From Methanomicrobiales archaeon (lineage in GTDB: Archaea > Halobacteriota > Methanomicrobia > Methanomicrobiales > Methanoculleaceae): DNA of 23,447 nucleotides. Under the pieces are notes generated by a model. The model did not search any database. It was not told the origin of the DNA and saw only the letters and a list, made by a program, of their open reading frames with translations. Each line of letters starts with the position of its first letter. The stretch's first letter is position 1. Below are positions 14,160 to 21,901 of this stretch, in pieces. The stretch covers positions 1 to 23,447 of the forward strand of contig JAGVUK010000298.1 in the NCBI GenBank assembly GCA_019136335.1, given 5' to 3'. Position numbers and translations under genes: made by a program.

Positions 14160-15067
14160 GCCTCGGCCTCCTGGAGCAGCCGGTCCCGTTCCCCCGCCCG
14201 CCAGGGCAGTCGTGCGATCCTGAGGTGGCCGAGTGCCATGAAGAAGGGGAGGACGGCGGTATGACGGCGGAACTCCTCTTCGCCGTTGCTGTAGTGCCAG
14301 AGCAGGTGGCCGATCCAGTCCTCGGCCCGGGAGCCGTTCCCGGGCGACGCCTTGAGCTCTGCGGCAAGGATGCCGAGGTCGCGGACGGGGTGCGCGTGGT
14401 CCCGGGAGCCCTCGAAGTCGATCGCACACGTGCCGCCGTCGAAGAGGTAGTTGCCGGGCGTCGCGTCGCCGTGGACCGTGCATCCGGCGTCCTGGCCGAT
14501 CCGCGGGCTGCGCCACCACGCTCCGAGGAGGCGGTTGAACCGCTCCCTCCGGGGAGCCGGGAGCCTGTTCTGGTCGAGAACCGCGTGGAAGTAGGCAAAG
14601 TCGCGTTCCCGGTTGCAGGAGGTCCGCGTGCAGTCGTGGAGCCGCCGGAGCAGGTGCGCGACACCGGTCAGGGGCTCGTAGAGGGAGGCTCCCGCCGCGA
14701 TGAGTTCCCGTATGGTCGGGCCGGGGACGTACTCGGTCACGAGGACTGCACCAAACCGGCTGCTCTTTGCAAGCGGCCTCGCGACCCGGATCCAACCGGA
14801 TGCGCGACTGAGCCGGTCAAATTCGTTCTCCATCGCAGCATCCGCGTTGTAGCGGGTCTTCGCACCCGTCGGCGCGCCGAAGAATTTGCCGACGACGCTC
14901 TCCCCCCCGGCGAACTCATACCGGCAGACGACGTGCGACGCGGGCTCTATCCGGTAGACCCGGGCGCCGCTCTCCCACCCCGGCAACCGGTCGGCGATGA
15001 TGCCCGCAAGCCAGTCCCGGAACGCATCTCCCGCCTCTAGGCGTCCCACCTCTCTCTCGGCGCTCAT
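14135..15067 (-). CDS. Aminoglycoside phosphotransferase (APH)-fold small-molecule kinase
   Basis: The 310-aa protein has the kinase motifs of the APH/choline-kinase family. These are an ATP-binding lysine (K61 in VVGKFFG), the hinge TEYVPGP (111-117), the catalytic loop VHGDATPGNYL (H199, D201, N206) and the metal-binding IDFEGS (D217). The fold phosphorylates hydroxyls of small molecules such as choline, homoserine, fructosamines or aminoglycosides; the substrate here is unknown. The ATG at 15067 follows GAGGAGGGTG at a good distance. It overlaps the HAD gene by 25 nt, so kinase and hydrolase probably act on the same metabolite route (inference). It is divergent from the prenyl synthase gene. 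Confidence 0.85.
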   Translation of the reverse strand: MSAEREVGRLEAGDAFRDWLAGIIADRLPGWESGARVYRIEPASHVVCRYEFAGGESVVGKFFGAPTGAKTRYNADAAMENEFDRLSRASGWIRVARPLAKSSRFGAVLVTEYVPGPTIRELIAAGASLYEPLTGVAHLLRRLHDCTRTSCNRERDFAYFHAVLDQNRLPAPRRERFNRLLGAWWRSPRIGQDAGCTVHGDATPGNYLFDGGTCAIDFEGSRDHAHPVRDLGILAAELKASPGNGSRAEDWIGHLLWHYSNGEEEFRRHTAVLPFFMALGHLRIARLPWRAGERDRLLQEAEACLAAGPG

Positions 15068-15150
15068 CCGGCACCCTCCTCGATCCGCCGGCAGGGTCCG
15101 GGGGGCGCTGCAGGGCTATGAAACTACCGAAGGCAGGGGATCGACCCACA

Positions 15151-15160
15151 CCTTTTTACG
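15151..15160 (+). promoter_or_regulatory. TATA box for the prenyl synthase gene
   Basis: CCTTTTTACG lies about 57 nt before the ATG at 15213. It leaves a leader of about 30 nt that includes the GGGGAGT ribosome site. Confidence 0.5.
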
Positions 15161-15212
15161 TTCCGCGCACCTTAACGGGATGCACCGGCGCCCCCCCGGG
15201 GAGTAACGAGCC

Positions 15213-16148
15213 ATGATACCGTTTCGCGAGTTCCTTGAGAGCGTCAGACCTGCCGTCAACCGGCGGATCGCGGAGGTGGCAGGAGAGGGGAGTGCGATCG
15301 ACCCCGGCGTCGTCCCGCTCCTCCTCCGGGGAAAAAGGATGCGGGCCGGGCTCCTCCTCCGCGTCCACGCGACCCTCGCCTGCAGGAAGGCGCCCACCCG
15401 CCGGGCGCTCGACCTTGCCTGTGCCGTCGAACTCGCCCACGCCGCAAGCCTCATCCTCGACGACATGCTGGACGGCGACACCGTCCGGCGGGGGATCCCT
15501 TCCCACCACCTCACCCGGGGGGAGGGGCGGGCGGTCCTCGACGCCGTCGGGGTACTCGCCCTCCCGTACGCGCTCGCCGCCCCCTACGGCGCCGGGTACG
15601 TGGCAATGCTCGCGTCGGCCCAGCAGAGCATGGCCCGGGGCGTGGCCTGGGAGATGATTGGGGGGCCTGAACTTCCGGTGGTTGAACTCTATGACGCGAT
15701 CGTCGCGAGAAAGACGGGATGCCTCTTCTCGCTCGCGGCCGCCTGGGGTGCCATGGCGGCGGGCGAGGGCGATGACGTCGTCGCCGCGTTCGCGGACTTC
15801 GGCCTCTGTGTCGGGAAGGCGATGCAGATCGCCGACGACATCGCCGACCTGCACACGCTCGCGGCAGGGGTCCCGGGCCGCCGGGCCGGGTCCGAGGCGC
15901 TCCTCCTCCTGGGCATCGCTCCCGGAGGGGACGGGACCGATCAGGCGCTGGCGTCGAGGCTCGATGCGGAGGTCGCCCGGGCAACTGCCCGGCTCAGGGA
16001 TGGGGCCCGGCAGCGGGTGCCGCCCAAAGAGCAGGAGGCCTTCGAGCAGGTGGTCCGGGATATCGCGGGGCTCGCGATCACGGGAGTTCCGCCGCCCGGC
16101 ACCGCCACGTTTCGGGTCGCCTGCCCCGACGCTCTTGCGCACCGGTGA
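15213..16148 (+). CDS. Class I (E)-prenyl diphosphate synthase
   Basis: The 311-aa enzyme condenses isopentenyl diphosphate with allylic diphosphates. The IPP-binding motif is RGKRMR (39-44), the first aspartate-rich motif is DDMLD (83-87, followed by GDTVRRG) and the second is DDIAD (208-212 in QIADDIAD). It has the usual ARKTG segment (165-169). The second motif has Ala in place of the usual Leu but keeps all acidic residues. It resembles geranylgeranyl or farnesyl diphosphate synthase, but the sequence is divergent from typical archaeal IdsA. It may be a second paralog making another chain length (inference). The start has GGGGAGT 9 nt upstream. It is not clearly part of an operon with the genes that follow. 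Confidence 0.85.
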   Translation: MIPFREFLESVRPAVNRRIAEVAGEGSAIDPGVVPLLLRGKRMRAGLLLRVHATLACRKAPTRRALDLACAVELAHAASLILDDMLDGDTVRRGIPSHHLTRGEGRAVLDAVGVLALPYALAAPYGAGYVAMLASAQQSMARGVAWEMIGGPELPVVELYDAIVARKTGCLFSLAAAWGAMAAGEGDDVVAAFADFGLCVGKAMQIADDIADLHTLAAGVPGRRAGSEALLLLGIAPGGDGTDQALASRLDAEVARATARLRDGARQRVPPKEQEAFEQVVRDIAGLAITGVPPPGTATFRVACPDALAHR

Positions 16149-16202
16149 ACTACTCCGTCCTTACGGATGGTGTCTCCCGCCCGTGCCCCGCGAGCCCCGC
16201 AG

Positions 16203-16211
16203 AGATAAATA
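16203..16211 (+). promoter_or_regulatory. TATA box close to the start codon (leaderless type)
   Basis: AGATAAATA is centred about 29 nt before the ATG at 16237, with no ribosome site between. Confidence 0.5.
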
Positions 16212-16236
16212 CCGTCCCGTCCCACACTCTTTCAAC

Positions 16237-16422
16237 ATGCCGGTCGTAACCATTCGTATGGCAAAGGGACGGACACTTGAGCAGAAACGAAGACTCGCCG
16301 CCGAGATCACCGCGGCGATCACGGGGACGCTCGGCGTCGATCCGGAGCGTGTCACCCTCTTCTTCGAGGAACTCGAGACCGAGAACATCGCGCGGGCGGG
16401 CAGGCTCCTCCCGGAGTCGTAA
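16237..16422 (+). CDS. 4-oxalocrotonate tautomerase family protein
   Basis: The 61-aa protein begins MPVVTIRMAKGRTLEQK. After removal of Met it exposes the catalytic N-terminal Pro1 of the tautomerase superfamily. The short beta-alpha-beta unit, with VDPERVTLFFEEL near the middle, and the length match the 4-OT subgroup, which works as a homohexamer. Enzymes of this group tautomerise unsaturated keto acids, but many homologs have unknown substrates. In a methanogen a role in aromatic breakdown is unlikely. The ATG is the one that gives Pro next to Met, and a TATA box lies 29 nt upstream. No catabolic gene is nearby. Confidence 0.9.
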   Translation: MPVVTIRMAKGRTLEQKRRLAAEITAAITGTLGVDPERVTLFFEELETENIARAGRLLPES

Positions 16423-16492
16423 TCCCGCGGCGAGCGAACGTTTTTGTAGCCGCCCAGGCGATGCCTCATATTCCCCGGAAGTGAACGAAACC

Positions 16493-16840
16493 ATGGCACG
16501 AGAATTCGACGAGAGAGACTTTGCAATCCTGCGGAAACTGGCGCCGGAATACAGCGGGATCCTCTGCCCGGAGTCGGGGCACGAGTTCCACTCGATCCTG
16601 CCGCCGGTCTCAAACCATATCGCGGCAGATGAAGAAGACTTTGCGGAGCGGGTTGGCCGCCTCTCGGGCGAGGACTGGAGTTACCTCACCGACCAGATCC
16701 TTTCCGGCCGCGAAGACCTCGGGTGCATGCCCGAGGAGGACATCGACACCATCCTCATCCGGATCGGGGAGACCGTCTCGGAGGAGGCGGCCGAACAGGT
16801 CAAGAGGCTCTACCACCTCTCCGGGTGCGGTATGCTCTGA
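16493..16840 (+). CDS. Unknown 115-aa protein
   Basis: I do not recognise a family. The protein is acidic and helical, beginning MAREFDERDFAILRKL and ending YHLSGCGML. It has conserved-looking CPESGHEFHS and a second cysteine in LGCMPEED, but no classical zinc-finger spacing. No membrane segment is seen. The ATG has GGAAGTGA 8 nt upstream. A TATA-like CGTTTTTGTAG (16439-16449) lies about 49 nt before the start. It follows the tautomerase gene by 70 nt but seems to have its own promoter. Good ribosome site and codon use support a real gene, probably methanogen-specific (inference). Confidence 0.75.
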   Translation: MAREFDERDFAILRKLAPEYSGILCPESGHEFHSILPPVSNHIAADEEDFAERVGRLSGEDWSYLTDQILSGREDLGCMPEEDIDTILIRIGETVSEEAAEQVKRLYHLSGCGML

Positions 16841-16990
16841 CCCGCCGTCACCCTTTCCGGCCGGCGGCCATCTCCGCGTAGCGAGCAAGCCTTCCTGACC
16901 GGACGGGCCAACCACATCCCTTCATGCCCGAGCATGACCGGGAGGGGCTGTGCCCGCTCAGATCCATCTCGCCGGAACCGCACGGTTCCT

Positions 16991-17116
16991 CAGTGCATAC
17001 CCGCGGACAAGCAGCCCGGCAACGGTGCTCTTCCCGCTGCCCCCTTGCCGCAGATAACAATATTCCCCGTTCTTCTCTCCAGAAGCACTTCTGCAATCGT
17101 TTGACATCCCGTCCGC
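16991..17116 (-). pseudogene. Remnant of a CooC/MinD-like P-loop ATPase
   Basis: Read on the minus strand, one frame gives TIAEVLLERRTGNIVICGKG. After the addition of one G to the five-G run opposite 17040-17044, it continues GSGKSTVAGLLVRGYALR. Together these make ICGKGGSGKST, a deviant Walker A motif typical of the MinD/CooC/NifH ATPase family, which in methanogens often handles nickel or iron-sulfur cofactors. The similarity ends after about 40 residues and the frame then hits stops. No Walker B or switch II is found. It is best read as the decayed fragment of a lost gene. The homopolymer lesion could be a sequencing error, but the missing remainder could not be. Confidence 0.6.
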
Positions 17117-17268
17117 CCGTCGCGGTCACCCGTTCTGCTGGCCGGCACCCATCCACCTCCCACCAGATCTTCACCCGCGTCGTCATCACCGGGTGCAGGA
17201 AACCGCCTCCGTCCTCCGGGTGCACGGGGACGACGGCGGGGTGCTCTGCCCCTGCCCCATCCGGAACC

Positions 17269-17276
17269 GGTATATG
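17269..17276 (+). promoter_or_regulatory. TATA box close to the start codon (leaderless type)
   Basis: GGTATATG is centred about 26 nt before the ATG at 17299, and no Shine-Dalgarno precedes that ATG. Confidence 0.55.
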
Positions 17277-17298
17277 CCCCGGCGATAACCAGACCTTC

Positions 17299-17607
17299 AT
17301 GGAACTCAAAGAGGAACTCTCCGGCGTCCCGGGGATGCTCCGGCCGTTCAAGGCCTACCTCCGCGGGGCGGGGCTTGGTGCGGGCGACCAGGTCGTCTAC
17401 TACGGCTGCCCCGGCACCTGCACCCCGTTCATCGAACTCCTGGGGTTCGCTGTCCGGGACCTCCCGGTCGAGCAGGTCTACGTGCCATACGCGAAGATCG
17501 TGGGTGTCTGCTTCATGCAGATGTTTGAGAAGGCGGGCTGGCTCGACGCTTTCGACTTCGACCTGATCATCGATGCCGCCCTTGACCCGGTCAGGGTCTG
17601 GGGGTGA
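17299..17607 (+). CDS. Unknown 102-aa protein with a CPGTC motif
   Basis: No family is recognised with certainty. The protein starts MELKEELSGVPGMLRPFK. It has YYGCPGTCTPFIELLGF (residues 34-50), whose C-x3-C pair could bind a metal or form a disulfide, and a further Cys in VGVCFMQMFEKAGWLD. The rest is alternating beta and alpha, with no membrane helix or signal. The open frame extends upstream to 16924, but the TATA box 26 nt before the ATG at 17299 fixes the start as a likely leaderless mRNA. Its last 17 nt overlap the 3' end of the convergent histidine kinase gene. Confidence 0.72.
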   Translation: MELKEELSGVPGMLRPFKAYLRGAGLGAGDQVVYYGCPGTCTPFIELLGFAVRDLPVEQVYVPYAKIVGVCFMQMFEKAGWLDAFDFDLIIDAALDPVRVWG

Positions 17608-19009
17608 CCGCCTGTTTTACGGCCGGCTCCCACGGTTGGTCGGAGCGGGGCAGGGTGAACCGGAATGCAGCGCCGCGCTCCGGGTGGCCCGGTACCCGGT
17701 CGTCGACCCAGATCCGGCCGCCGTAGCGCGAAATAAGCATCTTCGTGATGTAGAGCCCGAGCCCTTTCCCGCTCCTGGCATTCGTGCCCCGCGCGAAGCG
17801 GGTGAAGAGGAGGGGTTTCTCCCGGTCCGGCACGCCCGGCCCCGTGTCCTCGACCGAGACCTTGACCGCCCCATCGCCCTCCTCGACCCGGACGGTGACC
17901 TCGACGCCGGGCTCCCCGAACTTCTCCGCGTTGCCGATGAGGTTCGCAAAGACCTCCGGGAGGAGATCGTCGGCCATGACCCCGACGGGTCTTCCCTCGT
18001 AGACGATCCCGGCATCGGGATGGTGCGCGATCCCGGCCCTGATGACGGCGTCGAGGTCGACGGGTCTCGTCACGGTCTCGCGGGAGACGAGGCGCCGGAG
18101 CGTCGAGACGTTCTGGATGATCTCGATGCTCCGGCTGATTCCGTTCCTGAGTTTCAAGACCATCTGCCTCTCCTTCCCCTCCAGCACCTCGGTGAGCAGG
18201 TCGGTGTAGCCGAGAGCGACGGCGTTGGCGTTGTTGATGTCATGCACCATGATGTCGAGGTAGAGGTTTGCCTCTTCGTGGGCTGCCCGCAGTTCCCCTT
18301 CCACCCTGATACGGTCGGTGATATCAGAGCCTGAGCCGATGATCCCGATCGACCTGCCGTCATCGCCGGTGAGCACCGTATCCTGCCACGTGAGGATGAG
18401 TTCCTCCCCGTTCCGGGTGATGACCGGGTTCTCCCGCGGGCCGGGGAAGGCGGTGCCGTTAGCAATAGCGGCGTCAAAGATCTGCCGCCGCGCCTCCCGG
18501 GATGATTCAGGGACAACGGTTGCAAACCAGTCCCTCCCGGTCAGCTCCTTCTCGCGGTAGCCGAGCAGCTCGCAGCCGTGGCGGTTGACGAGCTGGATGG
18601 TGTGGTCGGCGTTGATGACGACGAAGAGGCCGCCCGCCACGTCCAGGTAGCGTTGGGCGAGATTTCTCTCTTTCTCCACCTCCTGCTCCCGTCTCTTGAG
18701 CTGCCCGGAGAGGGAGGCGACGACGAGGGCGACGACGACGAACATCAGGACACGGGCGTAATCGTTCGGGACCAGCGGGTCCGGGCTGAAGGCGAGGGTG
18801 CCGACGACGACGAGCCCGCCGAGGAAGAGAGCGACCGGCACGCTCCGCTTCTCCCACCAGAGTGCGGTCAGGATGATCGGTACGTAGAAAAAGTGCGAAA
18901 AGACGGTCCCGAGCATCAAGACGGTATGGAAGTAGTAGGTCAGGAAGACCGATATGGCAAGGAGGGTTATGAGGACACCCACTCGCTGCTGTTCGGTAAG
19001 GGTAATCAC
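17591..19009 (-). CDS. Membrane PAS-domain sensor histidine kinase (orphan)
   Basis: The 472-aa protein has about four N-terminal membrane helices (residues 11-102). A PAS domain follows (about 118-235, with ITDRIRVEGEL at its end). The kinase core has the H-box MVHDINNANA (H256), an N-box ANLIGNAEKF (N356, N360), G1 DTGPGVPD (388-395) and G2 GKGLGLY (414-420). The HDINN H-box is a variant often seen in methanogen kinases. It probably senses a membrane or redox cue through PAS. No response regulator is in the window. The frame extends to 19165, but the TATA box at 19031-19040 rules out the upstream ATG at 19066. The GTG at 19009, preceded by AAGGTGG, is the likely start. It ends inside the CPGTC gene on the other strand. 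Confidence 0.88.
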   Translation of the reverse strand: MITLTEQQRVGVLITLLAISVFLTYYFHTVLMLGTVFSHFFYVPIILTALWWEKRSVPVALFLGGLVVVGTLAFSPDPLVPNDYARVLMFVVVALVVASLSGQLKRREQEVEKERNLAQRYLDVAGGLFVVINADHTIQLVNRHGCELLGYREKELTGRDWFATVVPESSREARRQIFDAAIANGTAFPGPRENPVITRNGEELILTWQDTVLTGDDGRSIGIIGSGSDITDRIRVEGELRAAHEEANLYLDIMVHDINNANAVALGYTDLLTEVLEGKERQMVLKLRNGISRSIEIIQNVSTLRRLVSRETVTRPVDLDAVIRAGIAHHPDAGIVYEGRPVGVMADDLLPEVFANLIGNAEKFGEPGVEVTVRVEEGDGAVKVSVEDTGPGVPDREKPLLFTRFARGTNARSGKGLGLYITKMLISRYGGRIWVDDRVPGHPERGAAFRFTLPRSDQPWEPAVKQAVTPRP

Positions 19010-19030
19010 GGGACACCCACCTTGACTGCT

Positions 19031-19040
19031 GATATATATA
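19031..19040 (-). promoter_or_regulatory. TATA box for the histidine kinase gene
   Basis: The minus strand reads TATATATATC about 27 nt before the GTG at 19009. A further AT-rich stretch at 19042-19058 could serve as an alternative box with a leader that includes the ribosome site. Confidence 0.55.
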
Positions 19041-19445
19041 ACTTTAAAATATAAAAATCTCTTCATGTAAATGTTCGGCCGATTCCGGCAGGTTCTCCGG
19101 CGGTTCAGGGGAGAGAGACGCGGCACCGGGGGAGGATGGACAGCCCGCGCCGGCCGGTTCCACACCCGGCCTTCCCACGCTCCCTTTCCCCGGTGCGGCG
19201 GGCATCCTGCCGGACTGCAAGCCGGCTTTTACAGATCTGGGGTTTCCAGGGAGCGAAGGCCGTGGAGATGCGCTGCGGCCCGCGGTCGCTGCGCCCTCTC
19301 CCCCACGGGTCCTGTGCGAACTGTCGATGTGGGTAGCGACGCGGTTTCATGCGACGGGGTGGGGCGAGGCGCACCCGATCCCCTCCCGGAAAGGTCATGG
19401 GACCAGAAATCTCTGGGATTTAACCCTGTAGAGGGTCAAAAACAG

Positions 19446-19458
19446 CCTATATTTAATA
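19446..19458 (+). promoter_or_regulatory. TATA box for the HerA-like ATPase gene
   Basis: CCTATATTTAATA is the strongest TATA element on this strand nearby. It lies about 137 nt before the ATG at 19589, predicting a leader of about 110 nt that includes the hairpin at 19487-19503. Confidence 0.5.
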
Positions 19459-19486
19459 GATCGTAGAACAAAACTAGTTCAACCGC

Positions 19487-19503
19487 CCGCTTCAGTGAAG
19501 CGG
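19487..19503 (+). repeat. Perfect 7-bp hairpin in the predicted leader of the HerA-like gene
   Basis: CCGCTTC (19487-19493) and GAAGCGG (19497-19503) are exact reverse complements around an AGT loop. The hairpin starts about 10 nt after the predicted transcription start, so it would form at the 5' end of the mRNA. Confidence 0.5.
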
Positions 19504-19588
19504 CTGCCCGCAGACCCGCACCGTGCCGCGCACTTGCCGGTGCCCGGTCGGAACGGTTCTCAATCAAACAGAAGGGCCGGGAGGGCAG

Positions 19589-21858
19589 ATGCCCGGAGCA
19601 TCCTGGTGCCGCGAGAACGCATCCGCTGGTGAACCCGTGTCAAGAGATCTTACCGAAGCACTCAAAGCGATGGGCTATGTAGATACCGGGCTCCCCGCCC
19701 TGGTAGAGTCGTTCCCTCCCGGCGTCGTCGAATACCTGCAGGAGTTCAGGACGCAGGAAGTCCGCGACATCATCGAGACGCTCCTCTACATCTACATCGC
19801 CCAGAACAGCTCGTCGTCCCGTGGGGAGGGGATGGGCGTGGTCGAGCAGAGTTGTTACGCTTATACGTCCGGACCGCTCTTTGCGCTCGCAGAAGTCGGT
19901 CTCATCGAGTCCTCCTCCCGGCACGGGACGACGGTGGTACGGGTGACCCCCGCCGGAGAGGGGATCGCCCGGCCGCTGACGGAGGCCCGGATCCGGGCAC
20001 TGGACCTCCGGGCGCTCGCCCGCGAGACCCACGAGGTCGTCCCGGCCCTCCTCGCGGGAACGGTGAGGGGCTCTTACGTCAACAAGACCTTCCCATCATC
20101 GCTCCCCCGCACCGAAGAGACCTTCATCGGTTTTCTCCTCAACAACAACCCCACGCTCTTCGAGGAGTGCGAGCGGTTCGCCGCCCGGCTCAAGGCCGCC
20201 GGGTGTGCGGTCCTCGCCCACGCCTACGACCTCGACGGGGCCGGGGCCGGCGGCGTCGTCTACACCTTCCCCGCGGAGTTCGCGTACATCCTCAAGGGGA
20301 TGCTTGAAGCGATCGACCCGGAGGTCCGGGAGCACTACGATATGCTCCTTGAGTCGTTCCACTCGACGTTCACCGTTCTGCGTTACCTCGCCTGCGGCGA
20401 GGACTGCGACCGGATCCGGGCCTCGGCAACTCACCGCCGCGAACTATCGAGGGTGCTCTCCCTCATCGCCGATTCGATCTATGTCCTCGAGCAGGCGCCC
20501 CAGGACGACGGGGTCGGCCTTGCCCGGTTCATCGTCAAGGACCGGGACCGCTACGACGCCCACCTCCGCGACCTCGGGCGGGCGCTGATGGCCGACGTCG
20601 CCGCAAAGATCGTCATCGACCGGCCGGCCCCGGCGGCAGAGCCCCGAAGGAGAGGCCTCTCCCGCCCCAAAGATCGCAAACACCGCAACGCCCGTGCCTC
20701 CGGCCGACGGGGGGAGCGAGATGGAGGAGGAGTGGGACGACGCCGTCTTCGCCGATGATGAGGAGGAAGAGGCGGCGGAGGAGCCGCTCGCACCGCCGCC
20801 GCCCGCTCCCCGCCGGGTCGCCGCACCCCGCCCGGCCCCGGAACCGGTGGCAGAGCCACCCCGCCCCGGCGGGCTCGACATCTTCCTCGGCCACGCCCAG
20901 GACGGGCGCCGGGTCAACTGGTCGCCGGGCCGGCTCAACAACGGCCACATGATCATCCTTGGCGGTTCGGGGGCCGGGAAGACCGAGACGATCCGGTGCA
21001 TCGCCGCGGAACTCGCGGCGCAGGCGATGCCGGTCGTCCTGATCGACTTCCACGGCGACATGGCCGCGAGCACGGATCACCCCGCTCCGGGCCACCTCGG
21101 ACTTCGTCGACGCCATCTCCATCAACTTCCCGACGCTCGGCATCCAGCAGCGGAGAAAGATCAAGAATATCATCAAAGATTGCTACCGGATGTCGGGGAT
21201 CACGGGAAACACCGGGACCTGGACGCGGGTGCTCGACTTCGACGATATCGAGAGCGAGATCATGTCCTGCGAGGACGAGGCCATTCCGGCCTACCTCGAG
21301 GACATCTTCGACTACAAACTCTTCTCGGGGGAGGAGAAGATATCCCTCCCCACGATCCTCTCGGGCGGGATCACCCACATCAACCTAAACGCCCTCCCGG
21401 AGAACCTGCGCTACCTCTTTGCGGACCTCTTCCTCCGGCGCATCTACTACACCCTCCAGGCGACGGGCGAGATCCCGCGCGGGACGGAGAACGAGCGGGA
21501 GAAGTTCCGGCTCTTTGTGATCGTCGACGAGGCGAAACTCCTGGTGAGCCAGAAGAGCGGCTCGAAGACGGCGATCAAGGCGGTGCTGAACAAGTACGCC
21601 ACCGAGATGCGGAAGTTCGGGGTCTCGCTGATCCTTGCGTCGCAGCTGATCGCCCACTTCAACGAGGAGATCCTCGCAAACATCGCCGTCAAGTTCTGTA
21701 TGCGGGCCGAGAACAAGAAGCAGGCCCAGGAGAACGCCAAGTTCTTTGAGGTGAGCGAAAAAGATCTCCTCAACTTCCGGCCCGGGGAGGGGATCCTGAT
21801 CATCGGTTCGGAGAAGATGAACGTCAGGATCGTCCCCTCATCCGGGCGAAAGGTGTAG
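19589..21858 (+). pseudogene. Winged-helix/HerA-like ATPase, broken by two lesions
   Basis: Three consecutive frames read as one protein of about 750 residues. Segment 1 (19589 to about 20642) holds a winged-helix-like region (about residues 55-130, ending in RHGTTVVRVTPAG) and a helical domain. Segment 2 (about 20643 to 21076) is an acidic, proline-rich linker, then Walker A LGGSGAGKTET and VVLIDFHGDM. Segment 3 (about 21077 to 21858) has the Walker B-like FVIVDEAKLL, then LILASQLIAHF and a C-terminal domain typical of HerA/FtsK-like ATPases. Removing one C from the CCCC at 20642-20645 joins segments 1 and 2 exactly. The second break, near 21070, is a one-base gain or a longer deletion. A GTG at 19637, preceded by GGTGA, is an alternative start. 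HerA-like ATPases translocate DNA, which fits the DNA end-repair gene next door. Confidence 0.8.
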
Positions 21859-21866
21859 GCCGGGAC

Positions 21867-21879
21867 AAAACCCTTATCC
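21867..21879 (+). promoter_or_regulatory. TATA box close to the start codon (leaderless type)
   Basis: AAAACCCTTATCC is centred about 27 nt before the ATG at 21902 and lies just after the stop of the HerA-like gene. No Shine-Dalgarno is present. Confidence 0.5.
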
Positions 21880-21901
21880 CCGGCGCCGCCGGTGTTCATG
21901 T

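Larger units (their letters stand above)
16841..17298. other. Intergenic region with a decayed gene remnant
   Basis: No intact gene is seen in these 458 bases. A minus-strand P-loop ATPase remnant lies near the middle, and a plus-strand TATA box for the next gene lies at the right end. A 167-codon minus-strand frame (16848-17351) covers most of it but matches the P-loop only out of frame, so it is not taken as a gene. Confidence 0.6.
19010..19588. other. Intergenic region, no gene recognised
   Basis: The left edge holds AT-rich promoter DNA of the histidine kinase. GC-rich DNA without a coding signature follows (19070-19430). A weak stem with a short T-run lies at 19209-19230 (GCCGG then CCGGCTTTT). 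The right part has a strong plus-strand TATA box and a hairpin. No family match was found in the frames here. Confidence 0.55.

Noticed and set aside
13497..14795. A 432-codon minus-strand frame fusing upstream sequence to the HAD domain
   Set aside because: The extra N-terminal part is the out-of-frame kinase gene. The HAD protein starts at 14159 by family length.
16865..16960. A minus-strand phrase PLPVMLGHEG resembling zinc alcohol dehydrogenases
   Set aside because: Only about ten residues match, next to no other alcohol dehydrogenase segment. It is too short to claim a second remnant.
16848..17351. A 167-codon minus-strand frame
   Set aside because: The recognisable P-loop is in other frames, and the product has no domain, so the frame is open by chance.
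19105..19398. A 97-codon minus-strand frame upstream of the histidine kinase
   Set aside because: No ribosome site, promoter or recognisable domain; composition fits random GC-rich DNA.
20694..21749. The second ATPase segment as a separate gene starting at 20694 or 20721
   Set aside because: A purine-rich site precedes 20721, but the upstream bases in the same frame read as a natural linker, and a one-C change joins it to segment 1. One broken gene is the simpler reading.
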